Shown one piece after another: positions 63,332 through 64,000 of a DNA stretch of 64,000 nt. The notes under the pieces are model-generated. The model ran no database searches. It worked only from the letters and a program-made list of their open reading frames with translations, and was not told the origin of the DNA. This DNA comes from Gordonia neofelifaecis NRRL B-59395 (GTDB taxonomy: Bacteria > Actinomycetota > Actinomycetes > Mycobacteriales > Mycobacteriaceae), in NCBI RefSeq assembly GCF_000192435.1, contig NZ_AEUD01000007.1, positions 62,001-126,000 of the forward strand. Reading direction: 5' to 3'. Every line of letters starts with the position of its first letter. Within the stretch, counting starts at the first letter, position 1. The position numbers and the translations under genes were made by a program.

Positions 63332-64000
63332 ATGGCTGAGGGGCCTGTCGATCACGAGGTCGTCATCGTCGGAGCCGGCTTCGGGGGGATGGGTGCCGGG
63401 ATCGAGTTCAAGCGTCTGGGCGTCGTCGACATCGCGATCCTGGAGCGTGAGGACGACCTCGGCGGCACGTGGCACGTCAACCACTACCCGGGACTGGCGG
63501 TGGACATCGCGTCGGTGACGTACTCCTACTCGTTCGAACCGAACCCGTTCTGGTCTCGGCTGTTCGCGCCGGGTGCCGAGCTCAAGCGCTACGCCGAACA
63601 CGTGGCCGACGCCTACGACCTGAGGCGCCACATGGAGTTCGGCGTCGTCGTCGAGAGCGCGGAATGGGACGACGACGCCGGCCGTTGGACCGTGCACACC
63701 GCTGACGGATCGAGTCGCACCGCGCGCTACCTGGTCACGGCGACCGGATTCCTCTCCCAGCCCCACACCCCGGACTTCCCGGGGATGGACACATTCGCGG
63801 GCGACGTCATCCACACCACCGCGTGGCGCGACGGGTACGACTTCGGCGGCAGGCGCGCGGCCGTCATCGGAACCGGGGCGACGGCGGTCCAGCTGATTCC
63901 GGAGATCGCGAGGACGGCACGGGAGCTGACGGTCTTCCAGCGCACGCCGATCTGGGTGGTGCCGAAGGTCGACTTCCCGATTCCGCGTCCGGTCCAGCAG
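63332..64000 (+). CDS. FAD-dependent Baeyer-Villiger-type monooxygenase, N-terminal part (runs off the window)
   Basis: The first 223 residues are present; the gene continues past 64000. The FAD Rossmann motif VVIVGAGFGGMGAGIEF, GGTWHVNHYPGLAVDIAS and YLVTATGFLSQPHTPDFPGM are class B flavoprotein monooxygenase segments. The fingerprint region reads FAGDVIHTTAWRDGYDF, close to the BVMO FxGxxxHTxxW signature. The second Rossmann motif is AVIGTGATAVQLIPEI. ATG 63332 follows a GGAGA site. EthA-like proteins are relatives, but the substrate is unknown. Confidence 0.93.
   Translation, partial: MAEGPVDHEVVIVGAGFGGMGAGIEFKRLGVVDIAILEREDDLGGTWHVNHYPGLAVDIASVTYSYSFEPNPFWSRLFAPGAELKRYAEHVADAYDLRRHMEFGVVVESAEWDDDAGRWTVHTADGSSRTARYLVTATGFLSQPHTPDFPGMDTFAGDVIHTTAWRDGYDFGGRRAAVIGTGATAVQLIPEIARTARELTVFQRTPIWVVPKVDFPIPRPVQQ

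Overview
The window is GC-rich chromosome from a mycolic-acid actinobacterium (order Mycobacteriales). A Gordonia-like genus fits best, but the sequence does not fix the genus. The evidence is MtrA-MtrB-LpqB, long-form HPF, SecA1 with its mycobacterial N-terminus, ESX/WXG100 substrates, an Rv3235-like protein, a DesA3/Rv3230c-type desaturase system and WhiB-type proteins. No rRNA, tRNA or CRISPR array was seen.

Layout. (1) 1-4.2 kb: end of the spc operon (rpsE, rpmD, rplO, a large stem-loop, secY, adk, map). (2) 4.3-8.4 kb: accessory housekeeping genes (anchored NTF2-like protein, GT87 mannosyltransferase-like protein, F420-type oxidoreductase, dtd, SIMPL protein, four-helix membrane protein). 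(3) 8.45-13.3 kb: infA-rpmJ-rpsM-rpsK-rpsD-rpoA-rplQ-truA behind a clear promoter. (4) 13.3-14.2 kb: a gene-free mosaic of direct and inverted repeats; one palindrome recurs in opposite orientation near 38.25 kb. (5) 14.2-18.2 kb: tandem NTF2-like paralogues, an acyl-CoA synthetase, and a divergent TetR regulator coupled to a third NTF2-like protein.

(6) 18.6-27.8 kb: a 9.2-kb integrative element inserted by a large serine recombinase into a MinD/ParA-like ATPase gene of an ESX locus. The two gene halves (18192-18605 and 27793-28605) join in frame across a 9-bp repeat, GTGGCTCAT, to rebuild a protein of about 405 residues. The element is phage-satellite-like. It has a leaderless integrase, an HK97-type major capsid gene with no portal, protease, terminase or tail genes, and a RepA-like P-loop ATPase beside a dense GGGAGGTC iteron array that looks like an origin. 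It also has a WhiB-type protein fused to zinc modules, an HNH-like protein, a small HTH/excisionase-like protein, and a repeated GTGTTGACGC operator-like motif.

(7) 28.7-31.9 kb: ESX substrates and partners (YbaB-like, EspC-like, Ala/Pro-rich Esp-like, two WXG100 proteins) without secretion machinery. (8) 31.9-36.6 kb: an FMN reductase/luciferase-like monooxygenase pair, a CDF metal exporter and an amino-acid permease. (9) 36.7-57.6 kb: a block whose order follows M. tuberculosis Rv3248c-Rv3227 (ahcY, tmk, mtrA, mtrB, lpqB, ComF-like, hpf, secA, Rv3235-like, WS/DGAT-like, Rv3231c-like, ferredoxin reductase, two tandem desaturases, rsgA, aroA). (10) 57.6-64 kb: VOC protein, NUDIX hydrolase, lipoprotein, aminotransferase, aldo/keto reductase, a small membrane protein, a quinone-oxidoreductase-like enzyme and the start of a Baeyer-Villiger-type monooxygenase cut by the window end.

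Family assignments rest on recognising motifs in the translated sequence; no database search was run. Promoters, operators and terminators are pattern-based inferences.
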